Shown here piece by piece: positions 38,326 to 47,575 of a stretch of 64,000 nucleotides of DNA. A model generated the notes under the pieces. That model ran no database searches. It was not told where the DNA came from and was given only the letters and a program-made list of their open reading frames with translations. This DNA comes from Sphingobacteriales bacterium JAD_PAG50586_3. GTDB taxonomy: Bacteria > Bacteroidota > Bacteroidia > CAMBQF01. Numbering within the stretch: position 1 is the first letter of the stretch; each line of letters starts with the position of its first letter. The translations under genes and the position numbers were made by a program. The DNA lies in contig CP096135.1 in the NCBI GenBank assembly GCA_023213195.1, positions 3,654,842 to 3,718,841 on the forward strand, written 5' to 3'.

Positions 38326-40265
38326 ATGGCGGATAAAAAGAATATATATGTATTGCTATGCATTTTATGTGCATTGGCTTTGCGCGCCCAAACGCCCGCA
38401 GACACGGTTCCTGTGCTGTCTGAAACACAAAACCTTAATTCTGTTGAGGTGCGCACGTATAACTTGATACCACCATCGTCCAGGATTACCAATTTAAGCG
38501 GGGCTATGCTGCGCAACAAGGGCAATACACTAACTGAATTATTACAGGAAAATACCGGCATCTACCTAAAAAACTATGGGCCGGGTATGCTGTCTACCAT
38601 AGCGTTTAGGGGCACAGGGGCTGAGCATACCGCGTTGGTGTGGAATGGCGTTACCATAAACTACCCTGTGCTGGGCCTTGCCGATTTTTCTACCATTCCG
38701 GCCAACGGGTTTAGCTCTGTTGCGTTGCAACATGGTTCGTCTAGTATTAATTATGGTTCATCGGCTATTGGCGGCGCGTTGTTGTTGAGTAACCCTATGA
38801 GTTATGTTGTGGGTTCCGGTTTTATGAATTCAGATACCCTGCGTACATCGGCTACGTTTGAGGCAGGCAGCTATGGGCGGTATTTTGGTGCTGTATCAAA
38901 CATTGTAGGTGATAAAAAATTTATTAGTCGCACTACAGCGCAGTGGCTTACATCAACCAACAACTTCAACTTTGTAAACACCTTTAAGTTTGGCAAACCA
39001 ACAGAACGGCAGGTAAACAGCGCCCTTGCACAGCGGGCCTTTATGCAAGATTTTGATTTTTTTGCCGGGGCATCTCTCATCTGTATAAAAGCATGGTATA
39101 ACTACACCGAAAGAGAGATTCCGCCAACGTTAACCAGTAACGATACCAAAGCAAAACAGGTTGATGAAAGCATACGCCTGATGGCCGATTGGCAGTTAAA
39201 TAACTTTTCAGTACGGGGGCTTATGTACACGATTATATAGGGTATCAGGATAATTACCTGGAATCGAATTCTAAAATGAGTACCACCACATTGCAGGCCG
39301 AAAATACCTTTTGGATGCGCAATTACATGTACCTGAAAGTAGGAGGCGAGGGCCAGTTTTTTACTGCCGATATTGTAGACTACAACGGCTATAAAACAGA
39401 GTGGAGGGCATCGGCAATGGCTATATTCCGCTACGAACCTATAAAGCGCTATACGCTAATGGCAGGTTACCGCCATATAGTTGTGCAGGGCTTTAAAACC
39501 GCGGCGGCACCATCATTCGGGGCTACGTATAGGCTGGTAAAAAACAACCTGCTGGCTAAGCTGGGCGTGTCGCGCAGCTTTAGGGTGCCTACACTAAACG
39601 AGCGGTATTGGGTACCCGGCGGCAACCCCGACCTAAAAGCTGAGGGCGGCTGGAACTACGAGGCCGGTTTAGCCTATAACGGAAAGAGCAAAAATTGGAA
39701 GTTTACGGGTGAGGTTACAGGCTTTGCCATGCAAATAAACAACTGGCTGCAATGGCAACCCACCAACTTTGGCTACTGGATGCCGCAAAACCTAAAGCAG
39801 GTGCTTAGTCGCGGGGCAGAGGTTACAGGCAGTGCTGCGTATAGCCTAAAAACATTCAATATAAAGATTGATGCGGCTTATGCGCTGGCTATTGCTACCA
39901 ACAAGGAAACCTATGCCAACCTGCCTGAGATTGTAGGTAAGGATTTGATATATACGCCCAGCAATGTAGCATCGGGCGGTGTAACGGTGGGCTATAAAGG
40001 CTTTAGCCTGTTTGCCAATGTGCAGTACACCGGGTTGCGCTATACTACTACTGATAATTTACAATCGGTTGATGGGTACTGGCTACTGAATACCAGGTTA
40101 TCTAAAACCATCAACCTGAAAAATATAAGTATTGATGTATGGGCGCAGGCCTATAACATTACCAACAACAGCTACTTTAATTTACCCTACCGCCCCATGC
40201 CGCTGCGCAACTACAGGGCGGGTATAACCTTAGGCTTTAACAAATCACTTAAAAACAATAAGTAA
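38326..40265 (+). CDS. btuB: TonB-dependent cobalamin receptor, BtuB-like, one frameshift
   Basis: Signal peptide (cut after LRAQ), plug domain (LLQENTGIYLKNYGPGMLS, FRGTGAEHTALVWNGV, LQHGSSSINYGSSAIGGAL) and a barrel ending RNYRAGITLGFNK. The B12 riboswitch directly upstream and the BtuG-like gene 3 bases downstream support transport of cobalamin or another corrinoid across the outer membrane. The frame breaks near 39222 in a G5 run; one added G restores about 647 residues. The start at 38326 is 25 nt after the riboswitch. Confidence 0.85.
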
Positions 40266-40268
40266 AAT

Positions 40269-41336
40269 ATGAAAAACAAAACATTGGTACGCCTTTTAAC
40301 TGTAGGCATTTTGGCTATGGCCGTTACATTACAATCGTGTAAGGATGATGATGGAGATAATACCCCGACCGCAAAGAATTATGCCAACGGGGTATTTATC
40401 AGCAACGAAGGGCCTTTCCAGTCGGGCAGTGGAAGTGTGGCCTTTTGGAGCCGAGACAACCAAATCAAAGAAACTGATATTTACAATACTGTAAACGGTG
40501 TGCCGCTGGGCAACATTGTACAGTCTATTGCTGTTAGTTTTGGCAAGGCGTATGTTGTGGTAAACAATGCTAACAAAGTGGCTGTTGTTGATGCTAAAAC
40601 ATTTGAAAACAAAGGTAGTATTGAAGGATTGGCTTTGCCACGCTTTTTTGTTGGCGTATCTGAAAGCAAAGGCTACATAAGCGAGTGGGTTAACTTTGGC
40701 GGCTAGGGCCGTGTATCGGTTGTTGATTTAAACACTAACACTGTTACTAGCTCTATTAATGTAGGTGTATTGCCAGAGAAAATGGTGTTCCTTGGTGGTA
40801 AATTGTATGTTGCCAACTCTAACGATTCTACCGTATCGGTTATTAATACCCAAACCGACCAACTGGAAAATACCATTACCGTTGGCGACTGGCCAAGCGG
40901 TATAGAAGCCGACCAAAACGGCAACCTGTGGGTGCTATGCGGTGGTGTTCCATCGTGGACAGGTTCTGCGGCTACATCGCCTGAGTTGGTTAAGTTTAAC
41001 CCGGCATCGCCAACCTTCCAAACTACGTTTGATTTTGGTACGCCTGATAATAACCCATCGCGCTTAACTATTAACGGCACCCGCGATAAACTGTATTACT
41101 TGTACAGCGGTGGTGTGTTCGAGTTTTCTATAAACGCAGGCAGCCTTAGTGCAAGCCCAGTTATCAACCGTTATTTTTATGGTGTGGGTGTAGACCCATT
41201 AGATGGCAGCATTTACGGTGCCGATGCCGGTAACTTTACATCGGTAGGTAAGGTTGTTAAATACAATACCTCATTCAGCGCGGTAGATTCTTTTGACACC
41301 GATGTTGCGCCGAGTGATTTTTGGTTTGTGCAGTAG
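40269..41336 (+). CDS. BtuG-like surface lipoprotein, DUF5074/YncE propeller, in-frame TAG
   Basis: Lipobox LQSC followed by an acidic spacer, a typical surface-export signal, then repeated blades (GKAYVVVNNANKVAVVD, GKLYVANSNDSTVSVIN) of a seven-bladed beta-propeller. Bacteroides BtuG proteins are propellers that capture cobalamin and hand it to BtuB; order and riboswitch control match. TAG at 40704-40706 splits it; it lies in CTAGG and becomes CAG (Gln) if CCAGG is restored. About 355 residues when read through. Confidence 0.8.
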
Positions 41337-41339
41337 TAG

Positions 41340-41377
41340 CCTCACCCCTTGCCCCCTCTCCCATAGAGAGGGGGTAA
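41340..41377. repeat. REP-like hairpin beside the btuG terminator
   Basis: CCTCACCCCTTGCCCC leads into CCCCTCTC-CCATA-GAGAGGGGG. Confidence 0.6.
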
Positions 41378-41378
41378 A

Positions 41379-41417
41379 GAAAATCCCCCGACAGTTAGTG
41401 CCGGGGGATTTTTTTAT
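41379..41417. terminator. Bidirectional terminator between btuG and peroxiredoxin genes
   Basis: AAAATCCCCCG/CGGGGGATTTTTT, 11-bp stem, between convergent genes. Confidence 0.8.
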
Positions 41418-41422
41418 GAGTT

Positions 41423-41461
41423 AAAGCTCCCTCTCCTTTGGAGAGGGTTGGGGTGAGGCTG
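41423..41461. repeat. REP-like hairpin, inverted relative to 41340
   Basis: GCTCCCTCTCC-TTT-GGAGAGGG followed by TTGGGGTGAGG, the reverse layout of the copy on the other side of the terminator. Confidence 0.6.
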
Positions 41462-41462
41462 C

Positions 41463-42095
41463 TTAGTGAGCAGCTAAGTATTCAGCTACGCCACCGTGGG
41501 TAGCGTTCATAGCATCATCACCTTTAGACCAGTTTGCAGGGCAAACCTCGCCTTTTTCTTCTAAATGTTGCAAAGCATCAACTACGCGGATAGCCTCGCC
41601 TACGTTACGGCCAAGAGGTAGGTCGTTTACCAATTGGTGGCGAACAACACCTTCTTTATCAATAAGGAATAAACCACGGTAAGCAACCATCTCTGCCGAT
41701 GCTACTAATTGGTCGTCCTCATCAAGTTCGTAAGAGCCGTTAAGCACATCAAAGTTGTGCGATATGGTTTTGTTGGTATCGGCAATAATTGGGTATGTAA
41801 CGCCTTGTATGCCGCCTTTATCTTTAGGCAATTGTAACCAGCCCCAGTGTGCGTGCTCATTATCTGTAGAGCAACCTACTACTGCTACGTTACGTGCTTC
41901 AAACTCAGGCAATGCAGCTTGGAAAGCATGCAACTCTGTAGGGCACACAAAAGTAAAATCTTTTGGGTAGAAGAACAATATAACGTGCTTCTTGCCTATA
42001 AATTGGTCTAACGAGTAGTTATCTACAATCTCTTCGCCGTTAATTACGGCCTTAGCTTTAAACGATGGGGCTTTTTTGCCTACTAATACTGCCAT
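41463..42095 (-). CDS. 2-Cys peroxiredoxin (AhpC/Prx1 type)
   Basis: Reduces hydrogen peroxide and organic peroxides. The peroxidatic Cys is in FYPKDFTFVCPTE (about residue 51) and the resolving Cys in KGEVCPANW (about 185). 210 residues, intact. Two-Cys enzymes need a thioredoxin or AhpF-type reductant, not seen here. A minus-strand TAATTTTG at 42145-42152 may be its -7 box. Confidence 0.93.
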   Translation of the reverse strand: MAVLVGKKAPSFKAKAVINGEEIVDNYSLDQFIGKKHVILFFYPKDFTFVCPTELHAFQAALPEFEARNVAVVGCSTDNEHAHWGWLQLPKDKGGIQGVTYPIIADTNKTISHNFDVLNGSYELDEDDQLVASAEMVAYRGLFLIDKEGVVRHQLVNDLPLGRNVGEAIRVVDALQHLEEKGEVCPANWSKGDDAMNATHGGVAEYLAAH

Positions 42096-42241
42096 TGTAT
42101 GTTTTTTTTAAATGTTTACTGTTTGATTAATTGAAATTATGATACAAAATTACTCAACTTTGCGCACCGAAGAAAGACAAATTGAGTTATTATTTGTTTA
42201 TCTCTATATATTTTATCTATCACATCATTGATTTTATCTAT

Positions 42242-42913
42242 ATGGCTGAAAGAACAGCATTGATATTGGGCGCTACGGGCTTAACCGGGGGCTTTTTGCT
42301 TACCGAACTTATACGGAGCGGCGCGTATACCCGAATTATTGTGCCCGCCCGCAGGCAAATAAGCATTAACAACCCCTTGCTAGACCAGGTTGTTACCGAC
42401 TTTAATAACCTGGATGCTATAAAGCACCGCCTAAAGGCCGATGATGTGTATTGTTGCCTGGGCACTACCATTGCGGTTGCTAAAACCAAAGAGGCTTTCC
42501 GCTTTGTAGATTATGAGCTGCCGCTTGCCTTTGCCAAAATAGCGTTAGAGAATGGCGCCAAATCATTTAACCTAATGTCGAGCATTGGGGCAAATGCCAA
42601 CACCAGCAACTTTTACCTAAAAACCAAAGGCGAGGTGGAGCGCGATATTGCCGCATTGCCATTTGAGCGGGTGAATATTTTCCGCCCCGGCATGCTGCTT
42701 GGGCCGCGCAAAGAACACCGCCAGGGCGAGAGCATTGCCAAGGTAGTTATGGGCGGATTAGGCTTTATGTGGAAAGGCCCGCTGAAAAAATATAAACCCA
42801 TAGAAAGTGAAACCGTAGCTAAAGCCATGGCTGCTATAGGGGCGAGCAATGAGGGACGTGGGGTGAGCTATTTTGAGAGCGCTGAGATTGAGGAAATTGG
42901 GGTAATTAGATAA
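42242..42913 (+). CDS. NAD(P)-binding Rossmann protein (HTATIP2-like)
   Basis: Starts MAERTALILGATGLTGGFLL, with the GxxGxxG dinucleotide site, and contains CCLGTTIAVAKT and SSIGANANTSNFYLKTKGE, matching the atypical SDR group of HTATIP2/YbjT-like proteins. An oxidoreductase or regulatory NAD(P) sensor is likely. 223 residues, intact; the start at 42242 is the ATG nearest the Rossmann strand. Confidence 0.75.
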   Translation: MAERTALILGATGLTGGFLLTELIRSGAYTRIIVPARRQISINNPLLDQVVTDFNNLDAIKHRLKADDVYCCLGTTIAVAKTKEAFRFVDYELPLAFAKIALENGAKSFNLMSSIGANANTSNFYLKTKGEVERDIAALPFERVNIFRPGMLLGPRKEHRQGESIAKVVMGGLGFMWKGPLKKYKPIESETVAKAMAAIGASNEGRGVSYFESAEIEEIGVIR

Positions 42914-42978
42914 TAAGCGAATGAGATAATAAGATAATAGGCGAATTATAGTCTATTAAGAAAATGTATATTTGGTGA

Positions 42979-43980
42979 ATGGGTGCTAAATGGAACTATA
43001 CTTTACTTGCGCTGTTGGCTTTTGTGTTTGTAAAAGCGCAAGTTAATTTGGTGCCGAATGGTAGTTTTGAAGATACCCTTGAATGTATATATACAGATAG
43101 TCAATTAGGGCACTTAAACCATTGGTCTACCCCTACTAATGCTACACCGGATGCCTTTGCAGTAGATTTTTGTAATGTTTATTTAAATTCTAATATTATA
43201 GCCGTACCAACTAATTATTGGGGGCACCAATTACCTAGAACAGGTAAAAACTATGCTGGGTTGTATTTTTTACTAGATAATGATTACCCGGATAGAGAAT
43301 ATATTCAGGTGCATTTAAGTGAAAAGCTAAAGCCGGGCGTGGTATATTGTGTTAGCTATTATATTAGTATGTCTGATGCGCAGAGTTGCCTTGCTATAAG
43401 GGGGTTTGAAGCATATTTTAGTCCTGATAGTATATATATTGAAGATACACCTCCGGTTTTTCCTATCTTAACTTTTCCGGCACAAATTTCTGTTGATACC
43501 TTAGTGTCAGATTCAATAAGTTGGGTTGAAATATCTGGATATTTTATGGCGCAGGGTGATGAAGAATATATGCTTATCGGAAACTTCAAACCACAAAACC
43601 AGGTTCAAAGAATAATAATTAATGATGATTTACCTAACAAAGGAGCCTATTATTATATTGATGATGTATCTGTAATTGAATGCGACTCTCTTGTTGGAAT
43701 TGAGGAGAATATTATAGATTATAGATTAGAGGTTTACCCTAACCCAGCATACGATTTTGTTAGTATAGAACTACCCAAAAGCTATAACCAAGCCCAACTT
43801 AATATCTATAACTTAACAGGGCAGTTAATTGCCCAAAAGCAATTACTACAGTCAACCAATTCCGTAGGAATCCCTTCGGGACAAATACCCATTTCAGATC
43901 TAGGTAACGGTATGTATATTTTTGTTGTGCAGAGTGGTGGAGAGGTTGTTGGGAGACATCGGATTGTTGTGGCTAGGTAG
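42979..43980 (+). CDS. Secreted jelly-roll protein with T9SS sorting domain
   Basis: Signal peptide (cut after VKAQ), a galactose-binding-like beta-sandwich from VPNGSFED to YYIDDVSVIEC, and a C-terminal T9SS type A domain (VYPNPAYDFVSIEL, LGNGMYIFVVQSG, HRIVVAR). Likely a surface-attached binding protein, perhaps for glycans. 333 residues, intact. No terminator hairpin; REP-like element E7 begins 3 bases after the stop. Confidence 0.75.
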   Translation: MGAKWNYTLLALLAFVFVKAQVNLVPNGSFEDTLECIYTDSQLGHLNHWSTPTNATPDAFAVDFCNVYLNSNIIAVPTNYWGHQLPRTGKNYAGLYFLLDNDYPDREYIQVHLSEKLKPGVVYCVSYYISMSDAQSCLAIRGFEAYFSPDSIYIEDTPPVFPILTFPAQISVDTLVSDSISWVEISGYFMAQGDEEYMLIGNFKPQNQVQRIIINDDLPNKGAYYYIDDVSVIECDSLVGIEENIIDYRLEVYPNPAYDFVSIELPKSYNQAQLNIYNLTGQLIAQKQLLQSTNSVGIPSGQIPISDLGNGMYIFVVQSGGEVVGRHRIVVAR

Positions 43981-43982
43981 CT

Positions 43983-44034
43983 GTCCTCTCCCGTCTTCAC
44001 GCCATGCGTGAATCCACCCTCTCCAGAGAGGGAT
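43983..44034. repeat. REP-like double-hairpin element
   Basis: TTCACGC-CAT-GCGTGAA, the linker TCCA, then CCCTCTC-CA-GAGAGGG. Confidence 0.7.
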
Positions 44035-44070
44035 ATTTAAAATATTTTATTAACAATATTTATTTTTTAC

Positions 44071-44122
44071 TTGACTTTAGGTATCGGGTTGTTGTATCTT
44101 TGTGGTGTTATTGCGCAATAAC
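44071..44122 (+). promoter_or_regulatory. Promoter with 16-bp palindromic operator, no gene downstream
   Basis: TTG (44071-44073), 21-nt spacer, TATCTTTG (44095-44102), then the perfect palindrome GTTATTGCGCAATAAC (44107-44122) over the expected start site. Confidence 0.6.
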
Positions 44123-44256
44123 TATGTGACACCCAATTCCTGATGGGTTATTCAGGTAAAAACCAAAAAGAGTAGCAGTACTGCACCCCTCCCCAAACCC
44201 CTCCCCCAAAGGGAGAGGGGCTTAAAAAGAGTTAAGCGTTGTAAAGAAAGCGCTTT
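44109..44256 (+). ncRNA. Candidate small transcript
   Basis: From the promoter at 44095 a transcript of about 150 nt would run through a CCTGA/TCAGG hairpin, the 10-nt palindrome GCAGTACTGC and a REP-like hairpin to AAGCG/GCGCTTTTT at 44230-44256, a weak terminator. No start codon opens a meaningful protein. Evidence is positional only. Confidence 0.35.
44187..44222. repeat. REP-like hairpin
   Basis: CCCCTCCCCAAACCCCTCCCC faces GGGAGAGGGG. Confidence 0.55.
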
Positions 44257-44339
44257 TTGATTATTAAATTAGTTAAGTAAACCGAAAGCATCTTTGAATT
44301 AAGCTCTGTCGGTAAGTTATACCCAAACTATATTTTTGC

Positions 44340-44381
44340 TTTAACCCTGGTCTCGTTTAAAACGAGGTTGGGGTTGAGGTG
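44340..44381. repeat. REP-like hairpin
   Basis: AACCCTGGT, then CTCGTTT-TAAAACGAG, then GGTTGGGGTTGAGG; arms of about 7 bp inside C-rich/G-rich flanks. Confidence 0.5.
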
Positions 44382-44486
44382 TTTGGTTTAAATTGTCTGA
44401 ACCGCAGATTAAAAAGATTAATATGATTAAAGGATTGATAAATAAAAAAGCAAAAAAAGAAATAACGCTGAGCGCCATCTTAAAAA

Positions 44487-44542
44487 ATCCCCTCTCCCGT
44501 CTGTCGCCGTTGGCGACATCCACCCTCTCATTGAGAGGGACC
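44487..44542. repeat. REP-like double-hairpin element
   Basis: CCCCTCTCCCGTC lead, TGTCGCC-GTT-GGCGACA, TCCA linker and CCCTCTCATTGAGAGGG. Confidence 0.7.
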
Positions 44543-44572
44543 TATAAAAACTGGCGCGAAAACGGTTGTTGA

Positions 44573-45265
44573 GCTACACGCTGTAGGGGTTTAGTAAATG
44601 AAAAACGAAAAGTGAAAAACGAAAAATATAAAAAGCAGATTCCACTTAAAGAACACACCTCCCCCGGCATAGCCGGGGTACTCTCATGCCTGCGGCTTGA
44701 CAGGCTCTCGAGAGGAGATAAAACACACCGCGAAACGATAGTATTAGCTACACGCTGTAGGGGTTTAGTAAATGAAAAACGAAAAGTGAAAAACGAAAAA
44801 TATAAAAAGCAGATTCCACTTAAAGAACACACCTCCCCCGGCATAGCCGGGGTACTCCTCTCGAGAGGAGATAAAACACACCGCGAAACGATAGTATTAG
44901 CTACACGCTGTAGGGGTTTAGTAAATGAAAAACGAAAAGTGAAAAACGAAAAATATAAAAAGCAGATTCCACTTAAAGAACACACCTCCCCCGGCATAGC
45001 CGGGGTACTCCTCTCGAGAGGAGATAAAACACACCGCGAAAATGGTTTTATTAGCTACATGCTGTAGGGGTTTAGTAAATGAAAAACGAAAAGTGAAAAA
45101 CGAAAAATATAAAAGCAGATTCCACTTAAAGAACACACCTCCCCCCGGCATAGCCGGGGTACTCCTCTCGAGAGGAGATAAAACACACCGCGAAAATGAT
45201 GTTATTAGCTACATGCTGTAGGGGTTTAGTAAATGAAAAACGAAAAGTGAAAAACGAAAAATAAA
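44573..45265. repeat. Compound tandem repeat array, four full units plus one partial
   Basis: Units start at 44573, 44747, 44900, 45054 and 45208 (174, 153, 154, 154 bp, then ~58 bp). Each has a CTACA-(CGC/TGC)-TGTAG hairpin, an AT-rich GAAAAACGAAAAGTG stretch, CCCCGGCATAGCCGGGG and CTCCTCTCGAGAGGAG. Unit 1 carries a 24-bp insertion before the last palindrome. The open frames on either strand follow only from the repeat length. Confidence 0.9.
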
Positions 45266-45324
45266 CTTTGTGTGCTTTGTGATAACTTTGTGTGCTTTGT
45301 GGTTTTGTAATTGAACTGTAACCA

Positions 45325-45515
45325 CCCCGCCCTGCGGGCACCCCTCCTTAAAAAGTAGGGGAGTTGAAAAACCACCTCCCGACGATAAATGTCGGGACGC
45401 TACTTTGCAATCCGCGAAAACGAGTTGTTCAGCTACACGCTGTAGGGGTTTAACGCCAATTAAAATCCCTCCCCTCTGACTAACGTCAGAGGTACTCCCT
45501 TTAAAAGGGAGAGTT
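45325..45515. repeat. Cluster of three REP-like elements
   Basis: GCCC-TGC-GGGC with a CCCCTCC/GGGGAG arm (45325-45365), CCCGAC-GATAAAT-GTCGGG (45371-45400), and CTCTGAC-TAAC-GTCAGAG plus CTCCCTTTTAAAAGGGAG-like arms (45466-45515). A further copy of the array leader CTACACGCTGTAGGGG lies at 45433. Nothing coding is seen up to 45645. Confidence 0.7.
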
Positions 45516-45645
45516 GTTGGTGTGCTAAGATATTTCAACGTTGAACTTGTAATCATGTTAATCCTTTAATCAGTTTAATCATGTTCAAGACAATACATAC
45601 TAATTGGAAAAACTATGCGTTATTGCATTGCTTAACGGCCTATAT

Positions 45646-47192
45646 ATGGAAAAGAATAAGAGTTTAATACCTGTGTTTATCAGCGCGTTGTTTGCTACGC
45701 TTATCTTTCATAAACAAGGCGCAGGGCTTAACCTGTTGTTGTTTGAGGTTGTTACGTTTGTATACTTGTTACTCTCAAAGCAATTTGCGTTAAAAGGTAA
45801 AAATATGGTTACGGTAGCCGGGGCATTATTGGTAACGGCGGTGGCTTATGTGTTCTTTAACTTTTCGGTATACGGGTTGTTGGTTAACCTGCTGGTGTTT
45901 TTGCTGTTTATTGGCATGGTTGCTTATCCGCAGGCTAAATCGTTGCTTACCACACTGGGCATTTCTATTGTGAATATTATAGATGGGCAGCGAGAGTTTT
46001 TTGGCAGGCTGTCTAACCCACAAGCAGGCAGCAAGGGCTTTAGAAGGCGCATCCGGAGGCTGGCTATATTTTTTGTGCCGCTGCTTATAATCTTTGTGTT
46101 TATTATAATCTACAGCGCATCTAACCCTGTGTTTAATACTATTGTAGAAAAGGCGGCTTATTTTATTGATGAATATATCCTGTTTATTTTTGCTGATGTT
46201 GACGTACTGATAATATTTACCTACATACTATTTCTGTTTATAAGCAACTTTATTTACCTGCGCACTGCTTGGGCTAACCTGGTTAATGATGATGCTAAAG
46301 CTACTGACGAGCTTGCCAGGGTTAGGGTAAAAAGTATGACCAATACGGTAAGGTAGTTGTTAAATATTCGGGATTGAAAAACGAGTACCGTGCAGGGGTA
46401 TTCTTGTTAGTAGTGCTGAACGCCCTTATTTTACTGCTTAATATTATTGATATAAACTGGGTGTGGTTCAACTTTAGGTGGGAGGGGCAGTATTTAAAAC
46501 AGTTTGTGCACGAGGGCACATATATGCTCATTATTTCAATATTAATATCTATTGCTGTAGTACTGTATTATTTTAGAAGTAACTTAAACTTCTACACAAA
46601 AAATAAAGTATTAAAATACCTAAGCTATGCGTGGTTGGCACAAAATGCGGTATTGGCCATATCGGTTTGTGTGCGCAATTACAGGTATATAGAATACTTC
46701 TCCCTAGCCTATAAACGTATTGGGGTATTTATCTTCTTGTTGCTTACGTTGTACGGTTTGTATACGGTATTTATGAAGGTAAAAGATAAGCGGTCGTCGT
46801 TTTATCTGTTCCGCACCAATGCCTACGCTATACTGGTGGTTTTGGTGGTAACATCGTTATTTAACTGGGATGTGATAATTGCCAAATACAACTTTGCGCA
46901 TGCCGACCGGTCTTACCTGCATTTGGATTTTATGAGTGCACTGTCTGACAAAGCCCTGCCGTATTTGGACAAGCCGCTGGCTGAGGTGGAGAAGATAAAG
47001 CTGGCCCAGCGGGATGATTTTGAGTTTGACTCGGGCAGTAGTTTTAGCAGGGGCTACAATTACATGACAGCCGACGAGTATTGCTATTCAATAGAATCGC
47101 GTAAGGCTCAATTTATAACAGAGTGGGAAAGAAAATCAATATGGGAGTGGAACTGGCCTGAGTACAAGGCGTATCAGCAGTTGAAAAAATAA
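45646..47192 (+). CDS. DUF4173-like polytopic membrane protein, one frameshift
   Basis: About 12 hydrophobic segments over 515 residues, followed by a C-terminal cytoplasmic or periplasmic tail rich in aromatic and charged residues (ERKSIWEWNWPEYKAYQQLKK split). The LVNLLVFLLF, SKGFRRRIRRLAIF and KNEYRAGVFLL regions match DUF4173/DUF4153-type proteins, whose role is unknown. Frames meet near 46340. Start at 45646 (MEKNKSLIP) because the upstream 14 codons are read from a TTG and look non-coding. Confidence 0.68.
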
Positions 47193-47264
47193 TAAGCACC
47201 GGGAGTTTGTGGGTTATAAACAATGAGATGAAAAATACTGTTATCAAACTAACCCCAAATTATT

Positions 47265-47459
47265 ATGAAAGCAAATACACAAGTTGATTTTAGTCAAAGT
47301 AAAAACATAAATATTGCCAACAATGCAGAGTTAAATTTTTGGAGTAAATCTTTAGGAATAACCAATGAAACCCTGGTAATGCTGGTACACGAGATAGGTA
47401 CAGATGTGGAAGATGTAAAGTATTATTTACAACGCATTAAGCTACTAAACGTAAGGTAA
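47265..47459 (+). CDS. DUF3606 family small protein
   Basis: A 64-residue soluble protein with INIANNAELNFWSKSLGITNETL (here in parts) and VHEIGTDVEDVKYYLQR, matching the DUF3606 pattern of an L-x-W-x-LGV helix pair. Function unknown. Intact, standing alone. Confidence 0.7.
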   Translation: MKANTQVDFSQSKNINIANNAELNFWSKSLGITNETLVMLVHEIGTDVEDVKYYLQRIKLLNVR

Positions 47460-47550
47460 GCCCTGCTGCTTTTATATTGAAGATTTAAGGATATAAAGAG
47501 TTAATTATCAATTCGCTTAGTATCTAATTCGCTAATTCGCTAATTTACCG

Positions 47551-47558
47551 TACCTTTG
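47551..47558 (+). promoter_or_regulatory. -7 box of the ABC-F gene
   Basis: TACCTTTG followed by CACC, 17 nt before the ATG; short leader. Confidence 0.55.
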
Positions 47559-47575
47559 CACCCCTTTTTATAGCA

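Noticed and set aside
44542..45151. Long open frames on both strands in the repeat array
   Set aside because: They exist only because the unit length is close to a multiple of three and both strands stay open; composition is not protein-like.
44573..45265. Possible CRISPR array
   Set aside because: The whole ~154-bp unit repeats, with no constant short repeat separated by different spacers, and no cas genes are near.
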